DNA of 64,000 nt from Bryopsis sp. KO-2023 (lineage: Eukaryota; Chlorophyta; Ulvophyceae; Bryopsidales; Bryopsidaceae). Shown here piece after piece: positions 23,237 through 34,072 of this stretch (the stretch's first letter is position 1; each line of letters starts with the position of its first letter). The position numbers were made by a program, and so were the translations under genes. A model generated the notes under the pieces. That model was not told the origin of the DNA. It saw only the letters and a list, made by a program, of their open reading frames with translations, and did no database searches. The stretch is from the NCBI GenBank assembly GCA_030272585.1, contig BSYQ01000004.1, positions 5,704,001-5,768,000 on the forward strand. The letters are read 5' to 3'.

Positions 23237-23498
23237 GCCTTATTACTTTGCAGTCGTTGGCTGTTATTATTGACACAGGTGGGCGGTGCGTTCAAAAGCT
23301 GCAAACCCACTCTATATTCTAGTCAAAAAACAACCCTCCGAAGATCCGTGGCGGAGGGAAAAAAATATGTTGCCTGAACTCGTTTGTTTCCTGTTTTTGT
23401 TCGATGGCGCCGTTGGCTCCAGTTGGGTGGAATGGTGTCTGTCGTATCTCGATTGAGGCTGGTGTGAGTTTGAAAGTATTGTTTATAGATAGGCTACG

Positions 23499-24428
23499 TT
23501 GGTCGATCTCTCTGCGGAGAACACTCCTGTGAGGAATTCACGGTCGTTCTTCATTGTGGAGCAACCAGAAGAGGATCTGATTAATGCTGCAGAACGTGGG
23601 GACGTCGAAGCCGTGAGGTGGGAGATCGAAAAAGGGTCTGATATCGACACGATAGCGTTCTTTGGTTTGCGCGCGATCCACTATGCCGCCGGAAATGGCC
23701 ACCCAGATGTTGTTCAGCTTCTGGCGGAGAACGGCGCAGATCTCCACGCTGCTGAAGACGATGGTTTCAGGCCTATTTCAGTTGCAGCGTGTTTTCCTGA
23801 GGTCTTGCAAGTTCTGTTGAGCAATGGAGTTGACATCGACGAGAGGAGCGAAACCGGAGCGACTCCTTTGTTCTTGGCAGCGAAAAGAGGTTGTTTGCCT
23901 GGATTGAAATTTCTCTTGGAGAAAGGAGCCGATGCTGACGCCATGTTCGAAATGAACGGGGCAACCCCGCTTATCGCTGCCGCACAGTATGGGCACTTGG
24001 ATAATGTGAGGGAGCTGATTGCTAGAGGGGCAGATGTGAACTCCAAAAGTGATAACGGAACGACACCACTAACGGCGGCGGCGGAGAAGGACGAAAACTC
24101 GGAGGTGATTTTTGCCCTGATCGATGCTGGTGCGGATGTGAATGCGCAGAACGACTTGGGATTTTCCGCCTTGCGCAATGCAGCCGTGTACGGACACAGA
24201 AGCAACGTCGAGGCGCTTTTGAGGCGGGGGGTTGACGCATCAGCCGCCAGTGACTTTGTTTGTTTGTGTTTGATCTTTGAAAACAACTTGAAGGATTTTT
24301 GCGACGTTGAATTTTGCAACGAGAGGTCGGATGAGCTCCGCGTTGTGCTTGTAAATAAACGCTCGTCTGGAATTTTGTCCAAACATGGGAACCACTTGCT
24401 GGGGGGGAGAAGCTTTTACACGAAATAA
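23499..24428 (+). CDS. Ankyrin-repeat protein
   Basis: A single uninterrupted frame of 309 residues from the first in-frame ATG. About six ankyrin repeats run from residue ~27 to ~250, with typical GATPLFLAAKRG, NGATPLIAAAQYGHLDNV and TTPLTAAAE consensus pieces and GAD(V/L) turns. The last ~60 residues (FVCLCLIFENNL onward) are not ankyrin-like and end in a basic stretch. Ankyrin arrays are protein-binding scaffolds; no catalytic domain is attached and the partner is unknown. The duplicated 5' region upstream (from ~23285) may hold a further start or 5' exon, because the homology with the broken copy extends there. It is the only gene here without introns in its coding part, which could reflect retro-copying or recent duplication. 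Confidence 0.8.
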   Translation: MVDLSAENTPVRNSRSFFIVEQPEEDLINAAERGDVEAVRWEIEKGSDIDTIAFFGLRAIHYAAGNGHPDVVQLLAENGADLHAAEDDGFRPISVAACFPEVLQVLLSNGVDIDERSETGATPLFLAAKRGCLPGLKFLLEKGADADAMFEMNGATPLIAAAQYGHLDNVRELIARGADVNSKSDNGTTPLTAAAEKDENSEVIFALIDAGADVNAQNDLGFSALRNAAVYGHRSNVEALLRRGVDASAASDFVCLCLIFENNLKDFCDVEFCNERSDELRVVLVNKRSSGILSKHGNHLLGGRSFYTK

Positions 24429-24954
24429 AATCCTAGCTGGAGTTTTCTCTTTTCCTTGAGCTGTGCAAGGAAGGTTTTGAATATTTTCTGTGACCTATCG
24501 AATGTATGTTTATGTTCATGTATGTTTATATTCTTTTTGAAAAAAATTATGATCAACCTTACTCATTCGCAATCTTCACATGTGCACAGCCATCTAAAAA
24601 TGGAACCAAACCAATCCACATCTGACTGTACTGCTGGGTCGAGTTCTTGATTTTTTGGCAGGCGAGCGTGGGTGAGGGGGGGGGGGGGGATGGTCGCCGA
24701 GAAGGTGGCGGTCTTTGCATCTGAATTTGTTGGGGAGAAGGGTCAGTTGCACAACAAGGGGGGGGGGGGGAAGGATGCAGGACATGTAGTTGTGAAACTT
24801 TAGTATTCTTATGGGGTTCTGTATTTATGAAACTTTAGTATTATGGGGTTCTGGAAAGCAGTAAGCAGTTGTGAGCAATTCTCTGGTGGGAGGTGCATTG
24901 GAGAACGCAAGACGGGATGAATTATGTTAATTAACGTAATTCTATAGAATTGAC
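24429..24954. other. Gene-free interval with a short tandem repeat
   Basis: Contains G-runs near 24680 and 24760. At 24794-24853 there is a two-copy repeat of GAAACTTTAGTATT followed by TATGGGGTTCTG. No gene is supported. Confidence 0.5.
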
Positions 24955-25195
24955 AAATTTGTGAAAAGGATCTTTTACACGAAACACTCTCACTGCCAGA
25001 TTTCAAAAATGTCTTGTCTTCTTTTTCTTCTTTTCCCCTTCTTCTGTTTTGAAAAAAAAAAAAAAACTGTTTCTTTTTTCTTGTTGTCCACACTACTGAC
25101 CCCTCTATATCGAAAGCAACTTCATCTTCTGTGTATATCGTTCTTTTCCTCTTTTCGCCTCGGAGGCGAGCTTCTACCTGGAAAAAAAAAGAAAC
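24955..25195 (-). repeat. Module W, copy B (inverted)
   Basis: Minus-strand copy of the block that follows H2A-like copies A and C. It breaks off before the tRNA-like hairpin that ends the other two copies. Confidence 0.75.
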
Positions 25196-25304
25196 CATGC
25201 CCCCGGCACGATCGAACGAAAACTCCTTTTTCGCACTTCTCACGTATGCGTCCGTGTGCCCCCCAACCCACCACCAAAAACAGAAAAAAAACACCGCAAC
25301 TCTT

Positions 25305-25741
25305 TCAGTCAGATCGTGGCGCGAATGGATGGGTTGCTAGAAGCGACTTCAGCCATATTGGCTGGCGCTCTTCTTCTTCGATCGAAGAACTCGCGACGTT
25401 TTCTGGGGCTTCAGTCTTGCGCTCTTTCCTTTCTTCTTCTTCTGCTTGCACCAATTGGTGGAAAGTGGGCAGCGCCGAAAACAATTCGCCGAGCTCTTCG
25501 TCGTTATGGATTGCCAGCAGAATGTGGCGAAGGTCTATATCCGGCTCGTCGTCATAGCGAGGCACGTTCCCCGCCAACTCCAAAAGTTCGCCGGCCAAAT
25601 ATTCCAAAGCGGCCGTTAGGTGTACACAGGCGCACTTTCTTGCAAGAAGCTTGTTCGCTCGGTATAGCCTCCCTGCTCCAAACACCTAGCGATACACCCA
25701 ACGGGGAATTGAAGTCCTGCCTTGTCTTGCAGGCAAAATAA
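25305..25741 (-). pseudogene. Histone H2A-like pseudogene, copy B
   Basis: On the minus strand, QDKAGLQFPVG and a YTER element (equivalent to YAER) lie in one frame. After a shift near 25625 the next frame continues with LTAALEYLAGELLELAGNV and RHILLAIHNDEELGELF, the H2A fold. An unusual Glu/Lys-rich extension of about 45 residues follows to a stop at 25305. The frameshift separates the two halves of the fold. The second half on its own (from 25685) is an open frame of 126 residues. Canonical H2A lacks the extension. Confidence 0.7.
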
Positions 25742-26215
25742 TTTTTCAGCGTTCGTGCAAAATAGGGGGGTTTGCCAGTATTAGTAATCGACGCAGCCGT
25801 ACGACGGACGGGAAAAGCTGGGATTTGATTGTGCGTCTCTGACTCCGACGGGCAGAGCCAATTTGCGGCCATGACTGACGCAGCGTTTCCAACAAGAATG
25901 CCGACGACCTTGAGAAGGGATCCAAGGTTTCTTTCTGGGAATTTTGCGCAAAACGAAGAGAGCGAAGAATAAAAAAACCCAGCCAAACCGTGGAGTGTTT
26001 GGTGAACCTTGGCAGCGAAAGAAGCGAAGGGGCCCGCTTTTGGATGTGTGGAGCGGTAAGCCGCGGCTGACAATCCTTTCGAAGGAGAGAGTAGCGAAGG
26101 GTTGGCACCCAAAACACTGTTTTTTAAGAAGAGCTCGTTCATGGAGGACGTAATTCAACTCGAGTTGAACAGACTCCCCTACTGCTTGCAGACATGACAA
26201 GTACGACACCCCTCT
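25742..26215 (-). repeat. Module Z, copy B (inverted)
   Basis: Matches 30060-30550 (+) in inverse orientation over its whole length with few differences. It includes ACTTGTCATGTCTGCAAGCA, TTTTGGGTGCCAACCCTTCG and TGGTTTCGGAGCCG-unrelated leader sequence before the H2A-like frame. Copy A has an extra ~26 bp insert near 30230. Only its last ~90 bp is present at copy C. Confidence 0.85.
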
Positions 26216-26239
26216 TCGGCTTTCTAAAATAAAAACTAA

Positions 26240-26505
26240 AATAAAACTGACAAAGAAACACTTCCATCTTTTACAATGACAATCCCCATTCCACCCCCAC
26301 TCGCCAAGATCAGGAGCTGTTCAAAAAGAAACTCCCCAGACAGACATTTTCTTTTCCATCCCTCCCCCTCCCCTGCGCATCTTATCCAAGAAATGGAAAT
26401 GCAACAGCACCTGCGACCTATCTAATCTATATCGTAGTATAATTGATCTATGTCTGTCTAACAATATTTCTGTACGTCTGTGTGAACTCTTAATCAATCC
26501 CAACT
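26240..26505 (-). repeat. Module Y, right copy (inverted)
   Basis: Inverted partner of 5965-6250. Here it lies directly next to module X, whereas at the left locus the two are separated by the H2A-like copy and module W. Confidence 0.8.
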
Positions 26506-26514
26506 GAAAAACTG

Positions 26515-27510
26515 GTTGGGTAAAGACAGCGTGTAAAAGATATGTCCCTATATGAACAAAACGAAAGAAACTGAAACTGCGAAAAAAGAAAAAGAAAAAA
26601 GAATGAATATCTTTTCTTCCTCACTCAAGAAGTCCATTTTTCCCCACCTGCTCCGTTTTTATGGTTTTTCATATTTTTTCATCTTTCTTTATTCACCCAT
26701 AAAAACCATTTTGGGGGAAATTTTCCGAATATATATATTTTTTTCTTCCAAAGCATCTATTTCCACCATTTTTCTTTTCGTGGAAAATTTTCCAGGAGGT
26801 TGCTTCATAGGTCATCCTCTCATACAAATGGTCAACTCAATTTCTTTGTTAAAACCTCCCCTGCGTCGGTGCATTCAATATATAAAAAAAAAAACGAGGG
26901 GAAAACGGACTTTGTATAAATCTCTCCAAACAAAGTTCTTTCTTGCACCAGGCAAAACATACCCCCAACAAAAAAACACCATCAAAACTCTTTCCTTTTC
27001 TCTCTTTTCCACTATATTTTGCCTTTGCTGAATTCAGGTGTTTCTCCACCAGAAAAACATTCCTTTTCCCTTTCCTCCCTGCTAAACAAGCAGAGTGGTT
27101 TTTTCCTCCTTCCAATCCCCCCCCCCTGCCAATTCAGCCCTGCTGCAACAGCACACGATTTTCTTTTCTTTTTTTTTTCCTGCCAATTAAAGTCTGTTGC
27201 AGGAGATAAAAAAATTTCCTCCCCTCTGGCCATCCACTAATAGATTAATGGACCTTGGATCACTCCTGCCAATTCTGTTGGTGTACAAATACCTTCTTCA
27301 GCCAATCACACAAATTCCAGTGTCAGTCAATCCAAAAAACCCTGCATGCATGCAAGCGATTTTCAAAATCGCTACACTCATTTCACTTGCATGGATTGTC
27401 TTCGACTATTTTTTTTTTTCTGAAAATAAATGGTCAAAATACAATTTCGTCGGGAAAAATACTCCACACAGGGTCGATTCTCCTTTCTTTCGATCTTCAA
27501 TTTAAAAAGT
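26515..27510 (-). repeat. Module X, right copy (inverted)
   Basis: Inverted partner of 7906-8960, colinear throughout. Open frames in it are shadows of low-complexity sequence. Confidence 0.85.
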
Positions 27511-27599
27511 CGAAAAGAATTAAATTTAAAAAGTCTAAAAGAATTCAATTTTTTTACTGCATGTCATTTCACCTGATTCGATTCTGATCGCCACTTTCA

Positions 27600-29371
27600 T
27601 CATTCCCCGGTCAAAACTTGGACCATGTTTTGACTGATTCTGGATGCGACCTCGACGACCCCTGGGTTTTTCTCCAGCTGGGCAAGTTGCGTCAGCAGTC
27701 CATCCAGACCCAGTTCATTGGCCTCGATTGCATCGAAGCGACTGTCGCTCAGGATTTTCAGCAGAATGGTGGTTTCGCTGAATTCCTTGGCCCCCCCAGA
27801 GTTCATGCAAGCTTTCAATGCCGAAATGACCCTCATCAAATCGCCGTGGCTCTAGGAGGGAAACAAAAGAAGTAAAAAACATCAGTGAGGAAAAAACAAA
27901 ATCTGATGCTGAAAGGAGCGGTGGTGCTGGTGCCGACTGATTTAGGGATGCAAAAGGGTAAAAACGGCGGCGAAAGAAAGAGACATGCTCAGAAACTTCT
28001 GGAATCAAATAAATAGATAAATTAAAGAGGGAAACAATTTGAGGGAAAAAGGAAACAAAGTTTGGAATGAGTATTATTAATTTAATTAATTTATTTTCAT
28101 TTTCTGTTGAAATATTGGTTGCTTTTTGTTTTCTGTCATTCAATTTTGACAGGGAGGATGTTTTTGTATACCCAGAAAATCGTCAAAAACCAATTCTGCA
28201 TATTTTCATTTTCATACCAAGAAATTGAGAGTTTTGGGGTCTCCCATAATGCATCTGCGGTTGTTTTCCACAACTCGGACTTTTCTGTACCCTATACCAC
28301 CAAGGAAACCCCCCCCCCAAAAAACACACACTCTCAACAATTATTATTATTATTAGGATTTCTTGCGAGCATTCCTCAAATATATTTCATCCCTGTGATC
28401 ATTTCTCAAATGTATTATCATATTGTAAGGAGGACGGGATATCTTACAATATTATCTATCATTAATCTGTTATCTATTATCTATATCAAGCCGACTGTAA
28501 TTCTATTCCAGTTCAAATCTAAAACTGCAGGGAACGATTGCTGCTAGCCTGCTTGACTGTACATGACAGATCCCAGATCCCACTTTCCAGCATTCCAGTC
28601 AAGTCCATAGTTTCCTCTGATTTGAAGCAGAAAAAAATGATTCCATGTAAAGAATATGAATATCAAGAAGCATCTGTGGTTAAACAAAGAATCCATAGTA
28701 TTTATGTTTATTTTTTTGGGGGGGGGGAGTTCTGTTTGTTTACATAAGGCACTCACGTTTCGAAACGTAAATCCCCTTGTTCATGCACGTCTTTTTCTTC
28801 CCTCCCCGGCGCAAGTTCTGCAGCATGCTGCGACCCTTGTAACCCCCCGTCGGCCCCGACGAGCGATTGAACATCTTCGACGGGTCAAGGTCCGGCTGCG
28901 CTTCCGGGATGACCAAGAGCCTCTCCAAAAGACCGAAATTCGGCTCCTTGTTCAGAAACCGCCCGTCGCACCACTGCAGGGCTTCCGGATCCAACACGCG
29001 CGAGGGTCGAAACACGTTTCCCGGTCTAATCCCACCGTACGGCTGCGGCGAAACCCCAATGTCTCGCCAGCGACCGAAGGATTCGGAGGGTGGCGTTTTG
29101 CCCCTCCCCGCTTTCCCGCTTCCCGAGGGACTCGACAAATCCATCCCCGAGTCTTGCGCGGTGGACTGGTTTCTACGCATTCTCCTTTTGATTCGTGGGG
29201 GCGGTGGGGGGCGCGAGTGGACGGCGTTCGGTTTCCCCGAATCCTGCTTTCGGTAAACCCTCCCCGTGTTGAGGTTTCGAAATTTTTTGGGACGCGTTTT
29301 ATCTGCTTCTTGCGCAGGCGATCCTTCCTCCCTTTTGAAATTGTGCCACTCCTCCGGGACCTCCACGAAAG
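27600..29371 (-). CDS. Unrecognised nuclear-type protein, partial model
   Basis: A large exon (about 29371-28757) starts after a CAAAAG acceptor and encodes a proline-, arginine- and serine-rich segment. It includes AFVEVPEEWHNFK, basic patches, PSESFGRWRDIGVSPQPYGG and a basic end before a GTGAGT donor. A last exon (27851-27600) encodes about 83 residues of regular helices (SHGDLMRVISALKACMNSG to the end), loosely recalling a TFIIS N-terminal or LEDGF integrase-binding-type helical bundle. The phases of these two exons do not match, so a small exon between them was missed. The first exon is also unknown, possibly near 29560-29620. The basic, low-complexity N-terminal part with a helical C-terminal bundle suggests a chromatin- or RNA-associated role, but this is inference. 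Confidence 0.45.
27852..28750. other. Intron or intergenic sequence
   Basis: AT-rich DNA between the last two recognised exons of the minus-strand gene. It contains a C-run followed by an A-run (about 28310-28324) and a T-run followed by a G-run (about 28711-28728). Confidence 0.5.
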
Positions 29372-30059
29372 CCTTTTGGAAAAAACAAGGAAAAAATGTA
29401 ATAAAATTTGGAAAAAATTGGTGCGTGGGAGGGTGTTTTCTTTTTATTTTGCTTTTCCCGTTACCTTGGGAAAAAAAAACCCAAAAAAAAAACTTCGTAA
29501 TAACGTTCCGAAACCCCCTTGTCTTTATTGAGCAAGAAAACGAAAAGCAATCGCCAAGGGGATGCTCCGCGAGTCGAAAGACGTCGAGGTGCGGGAAAGT
29601 CGTCAGCGTTTGCAATGCCAATCAGATTCTGGACAACGCAACAAGTAAACATCCTTCTTCGTGGTGCCCAAACCGTTTTCGTTCGATGCCGCAACGGAAA
29701 CAAAGACAAAAGTCTTCGGAGACACCCACAAGAGGAGCTGCAATCCATTCGCGCTAACGGGTCCAACAGAAACGAAACAAGGGGCGAGCCGCTGTAACCG
29801 TACGCAGCAGGCCCACTGGAGAAAAACAAGTGCCACTTACCCGTTTAGTCAGGGACCGATGCGTTCGGCGCTTCCTGGTACCCGGGGGAAAAGCACTGGG
29901 AGGGTCCCATCCGAGACCTGGAAAATCCAAAAGCCACAAGCAATCACAAACCGTCCAGTACCTCCAGTACACATTCATTTCCTGCAAGCCCCCCGAGCGA
30001 TAAACAAACACACTAGTCTCTTGGGGGATTATTTGGGAGCGCAAAAAGAAAGCCGAAGA

Positions 30060-30560
30060 GGGGTGTCGTACTTGTCATGTCTGCAAGCAGTAGGGGAGTC
30101 TGTTCAACTCGAGTTGAATTACGTCCTCCACGAACGAGCTCTTCTTAAAAAACAGTGTTTTGGGTGCCAACCCTTCGCTACTCTCTCCTTCGAAAGGATT
30201 GTCAGCCGCGGCTTACCGCTCCACACACCCAGCAACGCTCGCGAAAGACAACCCCCAAAAGCGGGCCCCTTCGCTTCTTTCGCTGCCAAGGTTCACCAAA
30301 CACTCCACGGTTTGGCTGGGTTTTTTTATTCTTCGCTCTCTTCGTTTTGCGCAAAATTCCCAGAAAGAAACCTTGGATCCCTTCTCAAGGTCGTCGGCAT
30401 TCTTGTTGGAAACGCTGCGTCAGTCATGGCCGCAAATTGGCTCTGCCCGTCGGAGTCAGAGACGCACAATCAAATCCCAGCTTTTCCCGTCCGTCGTACG
30501 GCTGCGTCGACTACTAATACTGGCAAACCCCCCTATTTTGCACGAGCACTCCCTGCGCTT
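30060..30560 (+). repeat. Module Z, copy A
   Basis: Direct-strand copy of the leader found inverted at 25742-26215. It runs straight into H2A-like copy A. Confidence 0.85.
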
Positions 30561-30569
30561 TTAGTTAGG

Positions 30570-30829
30570 ATGTCGGAAAGCGGAAAAGGAAAAGGAAATA
30601 ACATCGCCGAGAAGCCCGTCAGCCTGCAAGACAAGGCAGGACTTCAATTCCCCGTCGGGCGTGTCAAGAGAAGGAAAACTATGCCACGCGAGTCGACAAT
30701 TCCGGCCCCGTGTACCTAGCGGCGGTTATGGAATGTGTGGCCGCAGAAGTTTTGGAGGCGGCGCAGAACGCGGCTCTCGTTCACGGGGAATCAAAAATCA
30801 CCGATGAGCACGTTCGGTCTGCCTTCTAA
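30570..30829 (+). pseudogene. Histone H2A-like pseudogene, copy A
   Basis: ATG 30570 opens a frame with a Gly/Lys-rich tail and SLQDKAGLQFPVGRV, close to canonical H2A. A shift and a stop near 30719 follow. The fold resumes in another frame (YLAAVMECVAAEVLEAA, then SKITDEHVRSAF) and ends by 30829. The copy is truncated before the last helix. It has the most H2A-like N-terminal half of the three. Confidence 0.7.
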
Positions 30830-30999
30830 ACGACGTGGAGCTTAATATTTTGTATTCGGACGTCACGACTAACGCCGAGTAGTTCCGGGAATTTGGGTTC
30901 TTTTTCGATTTTGAACGAAGGTATTCGTTGTGGGGAAGGAAAGTGTGGGAGAGAGAGGAAAAAAGAGGTTTCGTTTGTGCTGGGGGCATGGTACCAAAA

Positions 31000-31300
31000 A
31001 GAAAAATAGGAAATAGAAAGAAAACCATATAGGCAGATCAAGTTGCTTTGAACACAATGTACAGGGGTCATGGTAGAGTGGACAAGAAGAAGAAAAAGAC
31101 AAGAAAAAAGGAAAGAGAGAGTGTTTCGTGTAGAAAATCCTTTTCACAAACACTATGGGAACTTCCCATTGGGAAGAACCGCTCTGTGCGGGGTAGAAAA
31201 TCGAAAATCCGCCGAAAATCGAAGTCGCGAAAACCGACCTGACGGAGGAATGGTCGGAAAAACCTGGGTTCGACTCCCAGGCATTCCAGGGGTAAGAGCC
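31000..31300 (+). repeat. Module W, copy A
   Basis: Same order as at copy C: purine-rich GACAAGAAGAAG segment, GTGTTTCGTGTAGAAAATCC, GAAGAACCGCTCTGTGCGGG, then the tRNA-like hairpin. Confidence 0.8.
31252..31291 (+). ncRNA. tRNA-like minihelix, second copy
   Basis: GGAATG, a ten-base bulge, CCTGGG-TTCGACT-CCCAGG and CATTCC form a two-tier hairpin: a 6-bp outer stem stacked on a perfect T-arm with a pol III B-box. It has no anticodon arm. It is the better-paired partner of 7858-7902. Confidence 0.5.
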
Positions 31301-31640
31301 TTGGCGTTCTCGTGGCGATTCTGTTTAGTTCAGAATGGTGAGCGAGGGCAGGGTGTCTACCTTTTGTTTTGGGGAAGGCCTGCTGAAATGGCTTGGAGAA
31401 AAGCTGTGGAAGGGGGCGGGGGTGCCAGGTTTCTTGCTGGGGAGAAAATCACCCCTATTTTAGAGGGAGGAGAGGTGTGCATTGGTTTGTGGCTGGTTGG
31501 CAGAGTTGGGGTTGGGTGTTTCGTGTTCTATATCCACACATGTGTGTCTGTCGGTGTGAGTGTTTTTTTTTTTTGGTGGGATGAGTGAGGACAACGATGA
31601 ACTCTTGAAGTGTGTTTTCCCTTGCTCTTTCGTGCTCGCA

Positions 31641-32330
31641 GATTTGAATGGCTCTCTTTGTTGTGGAAATTACAGTGCAGGGATTTTGCATCAGAAGAGA
31701 GCTCTGGGGGCAGGGGAGACAGGGATTTTTCATCCACCCTTACTGGTGGTTTGCTGCACCGAAAATCCGCATTGGAAGAATCAAATGAAGCCCATGAACA
31801 AATGAATCAATGGATATGCCTTTTCTTCAGACTTAATCCTCTGAAACCACAGGTTTTTTCGGAACGGGACTATTTGTGTGGTTATGCCAGGCTGGTCGAT
31901 GACATGGGCTTAGTCACAGAAAGGGCAGACAGGGCTGCGGTTGAAGAACACGAAATTCCTTACATGCATCCAGGAATTAGATTTGATTTCTTCGGTCGGT
32001 GGAGTGGAACCGAGTGTATTGATTGGGTTCGTGCACTCAGTTTGCTTTGCTCTCTTTTGCTGTTTATCCCAAACTTCTTTCCATTCGTTTTTTTCTTCTT
32101 TATTCTTTTATCTCCCCCCCCCCTGAAGTGCAACTTTTTCATATCAGATGCATCAAAGTTATGGAATCCTTTTTTTTCACATCGCACTCATTTGATGCTG
32201 CCTCCCTAACGCTGCCAATGAGGTTGTGCGTGGATCAGCTTTTTTTGTTTAATTTTTCTAGCTCGAATTTCCATCAGGGGCAGTTTTACATCGGTTCTCC
32301 CTTTTGATTTCTATAAAACTGTTTGTCAAG
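31641..32330 (+). CDS. Unrecognised protein, partial exon model
   Basis: A long exon after a CTCGCAG acceptor (from 31641 to about 32025) encodes FEWLSLLWKLQCRDFASEE through ERDYLCGYARLVDDMGLVTE to a GIRFDFFGRWSG end. Its composition is that of a normal folded protein. A second possible exon begins near 32275 after a CATCAG acceptor. Several frames are open there and I cannot choose between them. The 5' exons probably lie in 31300-31640. No family is recognised. Confidence 0.35.
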
Positions 32331-32429
32331 CATGGCAAAGAACTGTTCAAGGCCCCTCATATTTCCCCTGAGTCCATTCAGAGCTGAAGTTTCGGCGTAT
32401 GATCCATATTCATGGACCGATGGTCGGTG

Positions 32430-34070
32430 AGTTGTTGCTTCTCTGTGTTTTATTTATTTTTTAGTTTGGATATATATATCTATATGTTTTGGATTAACAT
32501 TTTGACTGTTTTGTGCTGAACCAGTTCCTTTCAAATTTTCCTTTACTTTTCTCAAGCCTGGTGGACTGTAATGCTTTATTTTAATGTTAAATGGAAGTGT
32601 GTGCTTTTTTTTTCAGATGTATTTTGCTGATCAACGATTGGGGACAATGATATCGAGGTACTCTCAACTAGAATTGGAAATATCTGGTGCTGAACTTGCA
32701 GCAGTAACAACTTGCTCCAAGTTTTCTTAATGCTGGAATTTTTGTACATTTGGTACACCGAACCCACTTTTTCTGGACGCGCTTAATTTGTTGGAAACGA
32801 AAAAAGTGTTGTTCAATATCGAACCATGAACAAAAGGGCCCTCTGGGAATCAAAAACCACGCCAAACTGGGGTAAATTGGGGGGGGGGGTTGTGGCCTCT
32901 TTCTGGGTTATTGTAATTATCGGTTATTGGGTAAACTGGGGGTCTGCACCAGCACAACATGAGGTCATTTTAACATCTCCTCCACACAGGTGGTTGCTGC
33001 TCCATTGGAAAAGACCGGGACAGCACGAGCGATATCGATTATGCATGTTTTTTCCAGGATTCCCTGGGATGTCTGTGCAATCTTGCTGGTGTTTGTGTAA
33101 AGTTCACCATTCACTGCCAAAATGTTGAAAAATCCCTTGTGGAATTCGACACTCTCCTCCCTTTCAGCTTTCCACCCTTTTTTTGTGTGCTCTTCCTTGA
33201 ACAACAGCTCGTTATTGAAAATGCTGGTGCACCAGATGGTACAAAAATGCGGCGGAAAAAGGTGGTGTCTATGGACATATGTGCCCACATCACTGGAAAG
33301 TTTTTTGTCCATAAGCCTGGACATCCCCTCCCATCCACCTACAGCCGAACCTCTGGTCCATCGAACGTCCCCAGCAAATAGTGCAAATAGTCAGGATCCC
33401 GTCTAAGGTTGACTCCGACAGACTCATGCCGGGTATTGAAAAGCATTTGAAAGTCCGTCCTCCATGGCTGGCATCATGGGTTTGCTCCTGGTGACCTTTT
33501 GCTTCTTTTGAATGCACTTTTGGGCCATCTTTATGGTGGCCTAATTGAAGCAACATCGCCTGGCCTCCGCTCCAGCGGCCGATACCTTTCTTCATTTTTC
33601 TTTTTTGTCTTTTTGTGCTGGTGCCCACCCTTTATTTTTTTTAGAAATCATACATATATTTTTGAGGGTCATGCTGCATTTTTTTTGAATGGCAGCTGGT
33701 ATGCTATGCATAACCTGACCACATACATTATCTTTGATTTTTACTTATATTTTATAATTCTTTTTCTGGCTTTGGAATTTAGAGGCACCCTTGAATCAAG
33801 CAAAAAATAAAATAAAAAAAATCGCATACAATTATTTTTATCTTATTATTATTTTACTTTTTTTTGGGGGGGGGCTCCAGGCAAGCAGACAAATCCTGGA
33901 CAGTCCCAAAAACAATAGTGTTTGTAGAGCTGTTTTTCGAGTTCTCTTCGTCAGCAACAGGTGGTTAAACGAATGCGATTTCAAGGGAAGCAAAAAAAAA
34001 AAAGCCAAACATCTGACGTTTCAAAAAAAAAAAAAACCTGCCCCAAAATTCTGAACAAAAAATCCATCTC
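32430..34070. other. Stretch without a supported gene
   Basis: Contains scattered open frames on both strands, none recognisable or joined by good splice sites. There is a T-run joined to a G-run at about 33858-33875. A possible small terminal exon lies near 32617-32730 (+). Confidence 0.35.
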
Positions 34071-34072
34071 GG

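Noticed and set aside
28656..29531. 291-residue open frame on the + strand
   Set aside because: It is the shadow of the better minus-strand exon 29371-28757, which has splice sites and protein-like composition.
29661..30719. 352-residue open frame on the + strand
   Set aside because: It runs through module Z into the H2A-like pseudogene in changing contexts and has no domain. The same DNA is present inverted at 25.3-26.2 kb as non-coding repeat.
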